Assembly: GCA_903903925.1 (NCBI GenBank)
Contig: CAIVAU010000150.1
Coordinates: 1-43,159, forward strand
Length of the DNA stretch: 43,159 bases
DNA from: an uncultured cyanobacterium
GTDB lineage: Bacteria; Cyanobacteriota; Cyanobacteriia; Cyanobacteriales; Nostocaceae
Direction: 5' to 3'
Positions 35,601 to 43,159 of this stretch are shown piece after piece. The notes under the pieces are model-generated. The model saw nothing but the letters and a program-made list of their open reading frames with translations. It had not been told where the DNA came from and did not search any database. The stretch's first letter is position 1. Every line of letters begins with the position of its first letter. Position numbers and translations under genes: made by a program.

Positions 35601-38600
35601 CTAATAACCAACATTTAAAGATTGATGAATCTGGTTTAATAGGTCTTCCATGGAGATTGAGCGAGGTAGAATTTGGTTAGTGATTACACTTAGAACAGTT
35701 TCTATAGATTCCACGTAGAGATTCTTTTCTTCTTGAGGAATGTTAGGTTGTGTATCTTGTACCTCCTGGGGGTTTAATCGCTGGTCGAGGACTAAAACGG
35801 GCGGTAAATCGAAAGGCAACTGCCCTAATGCTTGGAGTGCTAAGTACACCTCTGTTTGGATAGTGGAATCTCCTAGGCAAATCAGTAGTAGGTCAACGCT
35901 TTGGTGACGAATTTGTTGTAGCAATTCTGCCCATGACCGACCCATGACTGCTTTTAATCCAGCAGTTTGTAGGTACTGAATCAAAGCTTGAAACCACTCT
36001 GACCCGCGAGAGATAGTTAGAGGTTTTAACCCTGAGGAATTCGCTTCAGTATTGACGCTACTTTGTGAGGACTTTTTTTGTGAACGATGACTCCTCACTT
36101 GCTGGTTTCTGACCTCTGGTAAATCCGGTAGCATGGTTAAATCTACTACTAAGATGCTAGGTGGGCAAGATACACCAGATGCAATTTGCAGCACTGATAA
36201 TAAGTCATCTGTTTTCCTGTTGCCAACTCTCTGGTCAGGCGCAACTGGTGTTAATAAGCAAGGAAATACAGAAAGCTCAGGGATCTGAGAAGCTGCTTGC
36301 GTCGTTGCTACATCACAGGTAACAAGTGGTAAGGCAGCTATTCGAGGGTACTGACTGAGTTTTCGCAGGTAAGTTTCTGTTGCGGGCATTTCGGCATCTA
36401 GCAAAACCACATCAAACCGCCAAACTCGAGCCAAGAGTTCTGCTTGATCTAAGTCATCGACTTCTACAACCCGGTGGTGTTGTAGTGAAAAGTGCGAGTG
36501 TAGATATTCCCACTCAGAATTAACTAACCTCAGAATTCGCAGTGGAGTGGGATGAATAGAAATGTTTCTACTACTATCTGACTTTTGCTGCTGAATTTCT
36601 GGTGTAGCATATAAGTTGTCTAGCAGCGGTGTCAGGGCCTGATGTTTTACTGGCAAGCTTAAGAAACCATCTGCTCGGTTGGTAACTGCTCGTTCCTTTT
36701 CTGCTCTTGTTGCCGTAACAACTACAGGAATGTCGCGAGTCGTGGCGTCTGATTTAAGTAGGGTCAGCACATCCCAACCCGACAATAACGGGAGCAATGG
36801 ATTCAGGAATATAACTTTGGGTTGTAAGCGACGGGCTTTTTCTAATGCCTCACATCCTGACCGAGCAATCACTACCCGATATCCTAAACTTGTGAGGGCA
36901 ACAGACAAATCTTCAATGTATCTGGCTACCGCCTCAACAACCAATACTAAGCTGTTGCTATGAGTTGGGAGGGTAGATACAGGGATAGAGTTGTACACGG
37001 GATCGGAAGACACTCTATCTGTTTGAGAGTTGAGGGAGGTGTCCATCGTCCCCTCTGGGATCAGGGTAGGGGGGAGATCAGGAGAATAATTTTTTTGATC
37101 TTTTATTGAAGGTTGACTTATGTTAAGGTCTCCAAGGTGACTGCCGTGTGACGGTTGGTTTCTCACGTTAAAGCAAGTGGTTTCTGGCTGCCGTCTCGGT
37201 GGTCGAACTGCCGTTCTGTTGAGAGGACCATTGTGGGAAACCTCAACGCGGCATCCTCCCTTTGTCTCGTCTCCTTGTCCCCTGATCCCCATCTCTCCTG
37301 CTCTCCGGTGTGGAGGACTAGGCGGTAGAAGCAGTGTAAACTGGCTACCTTTGCCTTCCCCAGACAAGAAGCTAACGTCACCACCATGAAGACGAGCCAA
37401 AGCTCTCGTTAAAACAAGCCCTAGACCTGTTCCTTCATGTTGACGGGTAAGGGGATTTTCCAGTTGTTGGAATTTTTGAAAGATCAGATGCTGCTGATGT
37501 TCGGGAATACCAATACCTGTATCCCAAACAGTAAAAGTAATCCAACCTTCCCAACGATTCACCCACAGCCCAATTTCACCACCTGTTTCGGTAAACTTGA
37601 AGGCATTGGAAAGCAGATGTACTAGCATCTGGCGCAAGCGTAATTCATCTGCCACGATCTCATCTAAGCCTGGTTCAATTGAGATCGTGAATTGGTGATC
37701 TCGTAAAGGTGATGGTGGTGTAACGGTTGTATGTGTTGCTTTGCTGCTTTCTCGGTGGATCGTTTTTGCTTCTGATATGGCGCGATCGCACACGGAGCGA
37801 ATTTTGACGTTGGAGAGTGTGAGGTCCATCTGTCCCGTTTCCATGCGGGTTAAATCCAAAATGTTATTAACCACACTCATCAGATGGCGTCCGCTTTGAT
37901 GAATCAGTCCTGCATAACGGGCTTGACGCTCATTTAGTTTGCCCAACTGTTGATCTAACAACAACCGCGATAAACCTAAGACGGCTGTCAAAGGCGTTTT
38001 CAGTTCGTGACTAATACAAGCTAAAAACTCATCCTTTAACCGATTGAGTTGAATGAGATCAGCATTCTTTGCTGCCAATTCTTTACACAGATTTTGCTCC
38101 TCAGTCACATCTGTAGCTAGCATTAGCCACAAATCACTGTTTGAGACATGAGGAGGCTGCCCCGTAGTCTCTAAGAAGTCCGATTGTTGAAACCCTTTGG
38201 GGGAGTATGATTCAGGACTGTCTAGTGGAATTTTGGTGAATTGCCAAATTCGCTCCTGACCATTTTGCACTTCAATGACGCAGGTACAAGTACCAAGCTG
38301 GCTATCTAAATAGCACCGACTTGACGGACTTGACGCTGTTGCTTCCAATGGCTGTTGCTCTTGAGAGTTTTTTGGTGAAACCGATTTTGATCGACGTGGT
38401 ATTGTGTTCTGGGGTGTAGATTCTCTCACAACCGACACAGAATTTTCTTGACCATGAGGTTTAATAGGTTTCAGCAGATCTTCGCTATGATTTTCACTGC
38501 TCTTACTATTAGAATTAACATGACTCCCTTCTTGCTGTAAGATTACCGATATCAATTCTTCTCTCCTGCTCCCCTGCTCAAGATCTCCTCTGCTTCCTAA

Positions 38601-39395
38601 ACGGTAATCTTCAGGCGGAACATGAGTAACTGCTGTTTCCGTGGGGTGTCGTGATTTTTTCTGCGTGTTTGTAGTTGAGAGGATCGCTTCTACCTGTTGC
38701 CTCACCCCTTCTGGATCTTTCAATGTTCCCAACTGCTGCCACCAAGCTGGATTTTGCGTTACGACTTCTCCAGTACTTGTTTGCAACATTAATGGCCAAG
38801 GCAATCGTTCCAGCAACTGTACCAATGGTCCGTCTACCAGTGGCTTGCGTTCTCTTTTTCTTGACTCGTTCTCCTGATTTACATGAGTAGTCACTGTAGA
38901 AGATGGATGAACCGCTTTCCTAAAAGCTGGGTAGTCATCACTTTTGGAAATCATTTCTAATCTCTGCCTAGCTACTAGTTGTAACAGGCGCAAGCTATCT
39001 ACAATTCCCAGAAATTTGCCAGCCTTGTCAATTAGTACCCAATCTAAGTTATTATTTATTTGGTTTTGTTGAGAACGTAAAAAAGAGGCAAAGTGTTCGA
39101 CACAGAACGAAACTGGTAATGTTTGTGCTGGTAGAATGAGTGAGTTGCCCAACATTACAACTGGCTGCTGTAAATCTAAACAATTAGGGTTTTGGTCATC
39201 TCCTGCTGCTAGCAATCGTGACGCCAGATGGGCAGAGTACAGCAACCCTATGGGACATTGCTGCTGATTGAGTACTACCAGGCGATCGCACTGCTGTTGT
39301 TCAAAAATCTCCAGCACAACGGCAAGAGTCGTCGTTTCTACGCAACTGGGTACGGTTGCGAGCAAATCGTAAAGCGGGTACTTTAGCATTGACAT
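35601..39395 (-). CDS. Large hybrid sensor histidine kinase with CBS-like N-terminus and degenerate receivers
   Basis: 1264 residues, no membrane helix. Residues about 5-145 form a CBS-like pair (TTLAVVLEIFEQQQCDRLVV, GKFLGIVDSLRLLQLV). Residues 190-440 contain a PAS-like piece (LMLQTSTGEVVTQNPAWWQQ) and a disordered stretch. HisKA has His463 (ISHELKTPLTAVLG) and the ATPase has LVHLLSNAFKF, VWDTGIGIP, GTGLGLVLT. Three receiver-like domains follow: R1 (815-930) has Asn865 in place of the phospho-Asp (VIFLNPLLPLLSG) but keeps Lys917; R2 (952-1050) has LLDAEMP (Asp1000); R3 (about 1140-1210) is degenerate. R1 and R3 cannot accept phosphate normally, like the CikA pseudoreceiver. It diverges from kaiA across 1 kb. 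The output partner is unknown. Confidence 0.88.
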   Translation of the reverse strand: MSMLKYPLYDLLATVPSCVETTTLAVVLEIFEQQQCDRLVVLNQQQCPIGLLYSAHLASRLLAAGDDQNPNCLDLQQPVVMLGNSLILPAQTLPVSFCVEHFASFLRSQQNQINNNLDWVLIDKAGKFLGIVDSLRLLQLVARQRLEMISKSDDYPAFRKAVHPSSTVTTHVNQENESRKRERKPLVDGPLVQLLERLPWPLMLQTSTGEVVTQNPAWWQQLGTLKDPEGVRQQVEAILSTTNTQKKSRHPTETAVTHVPPEDYRLGSRGDLEQGSRREELISVILQQEGSHVNSNSKSSENHSEDLLKPIKPHGQENSVSVVRESTPQNTIPRRSKSVSPKNSQEQQPLEATASSPSSRCYLDSQLGTCTCVIEVQNGQERIWQFTKIPLDSPESYSPKGFQQSDFLETTGQPPHVSNSDLWLMLATDVTEEQNLCKELAAKNADLIQLNRLKDEFLACISHELKTPLTAVLGLSRLLLDQQLGKLNERQARYAGLIHQSGRHLMSVVNNILDLTRMETGQMDLTLSNVKIRSVCDRAISEAKTIHRESSKATHTTVTPPSPLRDHQFTISIEPGLDEIVADELRLRQMLVHLLSNAFKFTETGGEIGLWVNRWEGWITFTVWDTGIGIPEHQQHLIFQKFQQLENPLTRQHEGTGLGLVLTRALARLHGGDVSFLSGEGKGSQFTLLLPPSPPHRRAGEMGIRGQGDETKGGCRVEVSHNGPLNRTAVRPPRRQPETTCFNVRNQPSHGSHLGDLNISQPSIKDQKNYSPDLPPTLIPEGTMDTSLNSQTDRVSSDPVYNSIPVSTLPTHSNSLVLVVEAVARYIEDLSVALTSLGYRVVIARSGCEALEKARRLQPKVIFLNPLLPLLSGWDVLTLLKSDATTRDIPVVVTATRAEKERAVTNRADGFLSLPVKHQALTPLLDNLYATPEIQQQKSDSSRNISIHPTPLRILRLVNSEWEYLHSHFSLQHHRVVEVDDLDQAELLARVWRFDVVLLDAEMPATETYLRKLSQYPRIAALPLVTCDVATTQAASQIPELSVFPCLLTPVAPDQRVGNRKTDDLLSVLQIASGVSCPPSILVVDLTMLPDLPEVRNQQVRSHRSQKKSSQSSVNTEANSSGLKPLTISRGSEWFQALIQYLQTAGLKAVMGRSWAELLQQIRHQSVDLLLICLGDSTIQTEVYLALQALGQLPFDLPPVLVLDQRLNPQEVQDTQPNIPQEEKNLYVESIETVLSVITNQILPRSISMEDLLNQIHQSLNVGY

Positions 39396-40390
39396 AAGGC
39401 AATGGGGTCATTCCTCAAAGGAAGTGCCGCTGTCGATACCACACGCTCGTGCTGCAAAAGCCAAGGGTGGTGTTTACAACTGAAGCAATATCCTCCATGA
39501 AGAGTGAAATCAGTGATTCTTGTTAAAAGTCCAACACCTTTAAAACAATAGGCCTGACCCTAGCGAACAAGCTTGTTGCTTTACAAGAGTCGTTAAAGTG
39601 GCGGCATTTTGTCTTTGCCACAGAGGCGCGGGAGACAATGCTCTCGATCCTCGCAAGCGTGTGTTGAAACTTTTCATTGATAGCGACAGCTACAACAATT
39701 ATGGCTCCAGAGATTCGCTTTAGAACCTTTAGGAATTATAATGATTTACAAAGCGACAATCGTTTATCTTTGTTTAAGTATCTTATTAAGGAGTGTCATC
39801 AAGAAATCGTCAGGAGTCAGGAGTCAGAATTGTTAAACCATCGGGAGATAACAGGATGTCCTCAACAGCCACCAAGACAGATACCAAAAGAAAGATAAAT
39901 TCTGACTTCTGACTCCTGACTCCTGAGTGCGGCAGTTAGTGTAATTAGGAGCTTCCGCCTCTACAATTAACAGAACTCTTAACTACCGACTAAGTCTTGC
40001 TACTGAGTGATTGTAACAGCCTGTTAATTTCCCGACGCCTGTTAACAATAGAGCAAGTCCCTAGGGTCGGTATGTCTTGTTTACTACAGATCCCAGTTTT
40101 ACTGGGGATTATTTCTTGTGTTATAGTCCTAGCAGTTCTTGATGGAGGTAAAAGTCACCTATACACTGAGGGATCTGCAACAAAATCTCAAGAAAAAATT
40201 AAGAATTCAAAGATTAAGGAGGACAAGCCCTTTAGGGAAGTCAAAAGTTAGGAGAAGAAATTTTGTCCTGCTTGGCAGTGATAAGTGGTTCATAGAAATT
40301 GCTTAATCAATCGCGTTTCTACTCAGTTGTTGGTCAAATATTTCTTCGCAGTTAACTGCGTAAGTACGAAAATACCAATTTTTTCAGCAA
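39396..40390. other. Spacer between hybrid kinase and kaiA
   Basis: About 1 kb holding promoters for both divergent sides. AGTCAGG-type repeats lie at 39811-39828 and GACTCCT-type repeats at 39903-39927. A short coding-like frame with a membrane helix lies at 40072-40251. An in-frame TAA ten codons before the kaiA ATG (about 40361) blocks any N-terminal extension of KaiA. I see no other gene. Confidence 0.55.
40072..40251 (+). CDS. Possible small membrane protein upstream of kaiA
   Basis: 59 residues from the ATG at 40072: one hydrophobic helix (LLQIPVLLGIISCVIVLAVL) followed by a polar, lysine-rich tail (KSQEKIKNSKIKEDKPFREV). There is no homologue that I recognise and the ribosome site (AGGGTCGGT) is only fair. 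It is on the same strand as kaiA, 139 bases before it. It may be spurious. Confidence 0.3.
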   Translation: MSCLLQIPVLLGIISCVIVLAVLDGGKSHLYTEGSATKSQEKIKNSKIKEDKPFREVKS

Positions 40391-40696
40391 ATGACAAGAG
40401 CCGAAGAGCAGGCATTGTTGCTGCAAATAAGATCAGACTACCGCCAGATCCTTATAAATTACTTTACCACAGACAAAAAACTGAAAGAAAAAATTGATAA
40501 GTTTACCAATGTAGTATTTTGTGCTAATATTCCTGTGCCGCAAATCATAGAAATTCATATGGAACTCATTGACGAATTTTCCTATCAGCTAAAATTGGAA
40601 GGGAGAAGTGAGGAAGCATTACTTGATTATCGATTAACATTGATCGATATATTAGCTCACCTATGTGAATTATATCGGAGTTCGATTTCTAAATAA
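40391..40696 (+). CDS. kaiA: Circadian clock protein KaiA, short form
   Basis: 101 residues that align over their whole length with the C-terminal KaiC-binding domain of Synechococcus KaiA: FCANIPVPQIIEIHMELIDE, GRSEEALLDYRLTLIDILAH and a following LCELY are near identical. Full-length KaiA of unicellular species is about 280 residues with an N-terminal pseudoreceiver. This gene lacks that domain, as known for Nostoc/Anabaena. An in-frame stop ten codons upstream shows the short form is not a mis-called start. KaiA binds the KaiC C-terminal tail and stimulates autophosphorylation. It lies first in kaiA-kaiB-kaiC, 130 bases before kaiB. Confidence 0.95.
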   Translation: MTRAEEQALLLQIRSDYRQILINYFTTDKKLKEKIDKFTNVVFCANIPVPQIIEIHMELIDEFSYQLKLEGRSEEALLDYRLTLIDILAHLCELYRSSISK

Positions 40697-40826
40697 AAAA
40701 ATGGGCATGGGGTATGGATTATAAATTTGTAATTTCTCTACATCTGACTGCCCATTGACTTTTATGGAATGCATGAGTGTATCCTGTAGTTCCATCGTGA
40801 AGGATATCCTGTATCGGTTATTGATA

Positions 40827-41138
40827 ATGGTAAGAAAGACCTATGTTCTGAAGCTTTATGTAGCAGGAAACACTTCAAACTCAGTTAGGGCATTAAAAGT
40901 ACTTAAAAATATTCTAGATCAGGAGTTTCAAGGCGTTTATGCTCTGAAAGTTATCGATGTACTCAAAAACCCTCAACTAGCAGAAGAAGATAAAATATTA
41001 GCTACACCGACATTAGCTAAAATTTTGCCTCCACCAGTGCGTAAAATTATTGGAGATCTTTCAGATAGAGAAAGAGTGTTGATTGGACTAGATTTGCTAT
41101 ATGAAGAACTCATTGAAGAAGAGAAAAAGGAAGGATAG
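40827..41138 (+). CDS. kaiB: Circadian clock protein KaiB
   Basis: 103 residues from the ATG at 40827, giving [20 protein letters not shown]; an earlier in-frame ATG at 40755 would add 24 residues not typical of KaiB. The thioredoxin-like, fold-switching protein is highly conserved: [55 protein letters not shown]. KaiB binds phosphorylated KaiC and sequesters KaiA. The C-terminal acidic tail ([11 protein letters not shown]) is normal. It sits between kaiA and kaiC. Confidence 0.96.
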   Translation: MVRKTYVLKLYVAGNTSNSVRALKVLKNILDQEFQGVYALKVIDVLKNPQLAEEDKILATPTLAKILPPPVRKIIGDLSDRERVLIGLDLLYEELIEEEKKEG

Positions 41139-41257
41139 GAAAGATAGACTAAATTAAACATAAAATAAAGTTTATGAAAAAATTAACTCGCTTTACAGCA
41201 GATTGTAAATCAGTGAAGTACAATACTTTTGTCTAAAAGCCAGACACCAAGCCTTTT

Positions 41258-41312
41258 TTACTCCTAACTCCTAACTCCTAACTCCTAACTCCTAACCCCT
41301 GACCCCTGACTC
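41258..41312. repeat. AACTCCT heptamer array in the kaiB-kaiC spacer
   Basis: About seven units (CCTAACT, later CCTGACC) fill the spacer directly before kaiC, ending about 12 bases before its ATG, so they would lie in the kaiC leader. No strong ribosome site remains between the array and the ATG. Confidence 0.92.
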
Positions 41313-41323
41313 TTGAGCAAATA

Positions 41324-42886
41324 ATGAGTGAAAAAGACCAACTAGAGCAAGATGGTACACCAACACTGGGAGGTGTAGAAAAAATTCGTACGATGATAGA
41401 AGGCTTTGACGATATAAGTCATGGTGGATTACCTCTTGGTAGAACGACTTTGATCACTGGGACTTCTGGGACTGGGAAAACTTTATTTTCTCTGGAGTTT
41501 CTCTATAAAGGTATTAGCTATTTTCATGAACCAGGAGTATTTGTCACCTTTGAAGAATCTCCAACTGATATTATCAGAAATGCCTGGAGTTTTGGTTGGA
41601 ATTTGCAAGGCTTAATTGATGAAGGAAAGTTGTTTATTCTTGATGCTTCCCCAGATCCAGAAGGACAGGACGTAGTGGGTAATTTTGACCTTTCTGCATT
41701 GATTGAGCGATTGCAGTACGCCATTCGTAAATATAAAGCCAAACGGGTTTCTATTGACTCCCTAACAGCAATATTTCAGCAGTATGAAGCGATGGGAGTT
41801 GTAAGAAGAGAAATTTTTCGTCTCGTAGCCCGTCTAAAACAATTAAGTGTTACTACCATTATTACCACAGAACGTCTAGAAGAATACGGACCTGTTGCTT
41901 GTTTTGGGGTGGAGGAATTTGTTTCCGATAATGTAGTGATTATCCGCAACGTTTTAGAAGGAGAACGCCGTCGTCGCACAGCTGAAATTCTCAAGTTGCG
42001 TGGTACGACACATATGAAAGGCGAGTATCCTTTTACAATTACAAATACAGGAATCAATATTTTCCCTCTGGGAGCGATGCGCTTGACTCAAAGATCTTCT
42101 AACACGCGAGTTTCTGCTGGAGTCAAAACTTTGGATCAGATGTGCGGTGGTGGTTTCTTTAAAGATTCAATTATCTTGGTGACAGGAGCGACTGGTACTG
42201 GGAAAACCTTGCTGGTAAGCAAATTCATCCAAAATGGCTGCGTCAATGGCGAACGAGCGATATTGTTTGCTTACGAAGAATCACGCGCTCAACTGTCTCG
42301 CAACGCTTTTTCTTGGGGTATTAATTTTGAAGAATTAGAACGTCAAGGGTTGCTTAAAATAATTTGTACTTATCCTGAATCAACAGGCTTAGAAGATCAT
42401 CTACAAATTATTAAGTCAGAAATTTCTGAATTTAAGCCTGCTCGTATTGCTATTGATTCTCTCAGTGCGCTAGCGCGAGGAGTAAGCAATAATGCATTCC
42501 GACAATTTGTGATTGGTGTTACAGGTTACGCAAAGCAAGAAGAAATTACAGGATTTTTTACTAACACAACTGACCAATTTATGGGTTCCCATTCAATTAC
42601 TGACTCCCATATTTCCACGATTACGGACACAATTATTATGTTGCAGTATGTAGAAATTCGTGGGGAAATGTCGCGGGCAATTAATGTGTTTAAAATGAGG
42701 GGTTCTTGGCATGATAAAGGTATCCGTGAGTACAATATCACTGCCGATGGTCCCGAAATTAGAGACTCTTTCCGCAACTACGAACGGATTGTCAGCGGCG
42801 CACCCACCCGCGTTAGCATCGATGAAAAAGCGGAACTTTCTCGTATTGTCAAGAGCTTTCAAGACAACCAGAGTTCCGATTCATGA
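41324..42886 (+). CDS. kaiC: Circadian clock protein KaiC
   Basis: 520 residues, two RecA-type ATPase halves (CI and CII) that form the hexameric clock core. CI has Walker A GTSGTGKT (46-53) and the catalytic pair Glu77-Glu78 (TFEES). CII has Walker A GATGTGKT and the AYEESRAQLSRNA block. The phosphorylation sites fall at Thr426, Ser431 and Thr432 (SITDSHISTITDT), the same numbers as in Synechococcus. The C-terminal region (GPEIRDSFRNYERIVSGAPT and the A-loop) that KaiA contacts is present. KaiC autophosphorylates and dephosphorylates with a daily rhythm and drives SasA/CikA-RpaA output; those partners are outside the window. Confidence 0.98.
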   Translation: MSEKDQLEQDGTPTLGGVEKIRTMIEGFDDISHGGLPLGRTTLITGTSGTGKTLFSLEFLYKGISYFHEPGVFVTFEESPTDIIRNAWSFGWNLQGLIDEGKLFILDASPDPEGQDVVGNFDLSALIERLQYAIRKYKAKRVSIDSLTAIFQQYEAMGVVRREIFRLVARLKQLSVTTIITTERLEEYGPVACFGVEEFVSDNVVIIRNVLEGERRRRTAEILKLRGTTHMKGEYPFTITNTGINIFPLGAMRLTQRSSNTRVSAGVKTLDQMCGGGFFKDSIILVTGATGTGKTLLVSKFIQNGCVNGERAILFAYEESRAQLSRNAFSWGINFEELERQGLLKIICTYPESTGLEDHLQIIKSEISEFKPARIAIDSLSALARGVSNNAFRQFVIGVTGYAKQEEITGFFTNTTDQFMGSHSITDSHISTITDTIIMLQYVEIRGEMSRAINVFKMRGSWHDKGIREYNITADGPEIRDSFRNYERIVSGAPTRVSIDEKAELSRIVKSFQDNQSSDS

Positions 42887-42901
42887 GATACTTGTATTAT
42901 T

Positions 42902-43117
<216 letters not shown>

Positions 43118-43159
43118 TTTAACTGAGAAAAGCAGATTTGTGAATACTATCCTTGAAGG

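Noticed and set aside
36679..36963. Plus-strand frame opposite the hybrid kinase
   Set aside because: It is a shadow of the receiver region of the large gene.
39677..39898. 73-residue plus-strand frame upstream of kaiA
   Set aside because: The C-terminal part is read from an AGTCAGG repeat and the start lacks a ribosome site. I first thought it might be a lost KaiA N-terminus, but no pseudoreceiver motif is present.

Overview
The window is chromosomal DNA of a filamentous, probably heterocyst-forming cyanobacterium (Nostocales type). The evidence is many HIP1 octamers (GCGATCGC), abundant short tandem heptanucleotide repeats in spacers, a fused panC-cmk gene, a Ycf20 protein, a PAS-less phytochrome, and a kaiABC cluster whose KaiA is the short form lacking the N-terminal receiver-like domain. 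I cannot name the species. No rRNA, complete tRNA, CRISPR array or intact insertion sequence was seen.

Layout. 0.2-1.9 kb: aroB (3-dehydroquinate synthase) and a NADAR-family N-glycosidase. 2.1-4.8 kb: a knotless phytochrome histidine kinase (GAF-PHY, then a second bilin-type GAF with an SECF/CH cysteine pair, then HisKA-HATPase). 4.8-11.2 kb: a compact minus-strand operon of a membrane-anchored polyprenyl diphosphate synthase, an unrecognised duplicated protein, a CrtC/AttH-like lipocalin-fold protein and a probable SCP2-like protein, with a divergent GT1 glycosyltransferase. It reads as a candidate isoprenoid-glycoside pathway and is the most system-like undescribed locus here. 11.3-14.2 kb: an ILEI/PANDER domain fused to an FG-GAP propeller, next to a ricin-type beta-trefoil protein. 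14.2-16.1 kb: a long stretch with no convincing gene. 16.1-19.1 kb: an RlpA-like protein and panC-cmk. 19.1-21.8 kb: a DUF5895-like protein and a two-gene unit of an ABC/AAA ATPase with a DUF4276/TOPRIM-like protein, overlapping by TAATG, a candidate defence module. 21.9-30.1 kb: small secreted protein, PHP phosphoesterase, purM, a small conserved gene, Fe superoxide dismutase, an orphan sugar-type ABC permease, a CLC antiporter with CBS and tandem UspA domains, and another small secreted protein. 30.3-35.5 kb: SelO AMPylase, a frameshifted small ORF overlapping a DUF1828-like gene, glycerate 3-kinase, ycf20 and a lipoprotein. 35.6-43.2 kb: a 1264-residue CBS/histidine kinase/degenerate-receiver hybrid protein, divergent from kaiA-kaiB-kaiC.

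How parts work together. KaiA, KaiB and KaiC form a complete circadian oscillator; KaiC keeps T426, S431 and T432 at the same numbers as the Synechococcus protein. The neighbouring hybrid kinase and the phytochrome kinase could feed environmental or light signals into regulation, but no direct link is visible. The 4.8-11.2 kb operon has the order and overlaps expected of one pathway (prenyl chain synthesis, hydration or cyclisation, lipid handling, glycosylation).

A striking genome-scale trait is the repeat load. At least six heptamer families occupy spacers, abut stop or start codons, and in purM encode the C-terminal residues. Several spacers also hold perfect or near-perfect palindromes that probably act as terminators or RNA stems.
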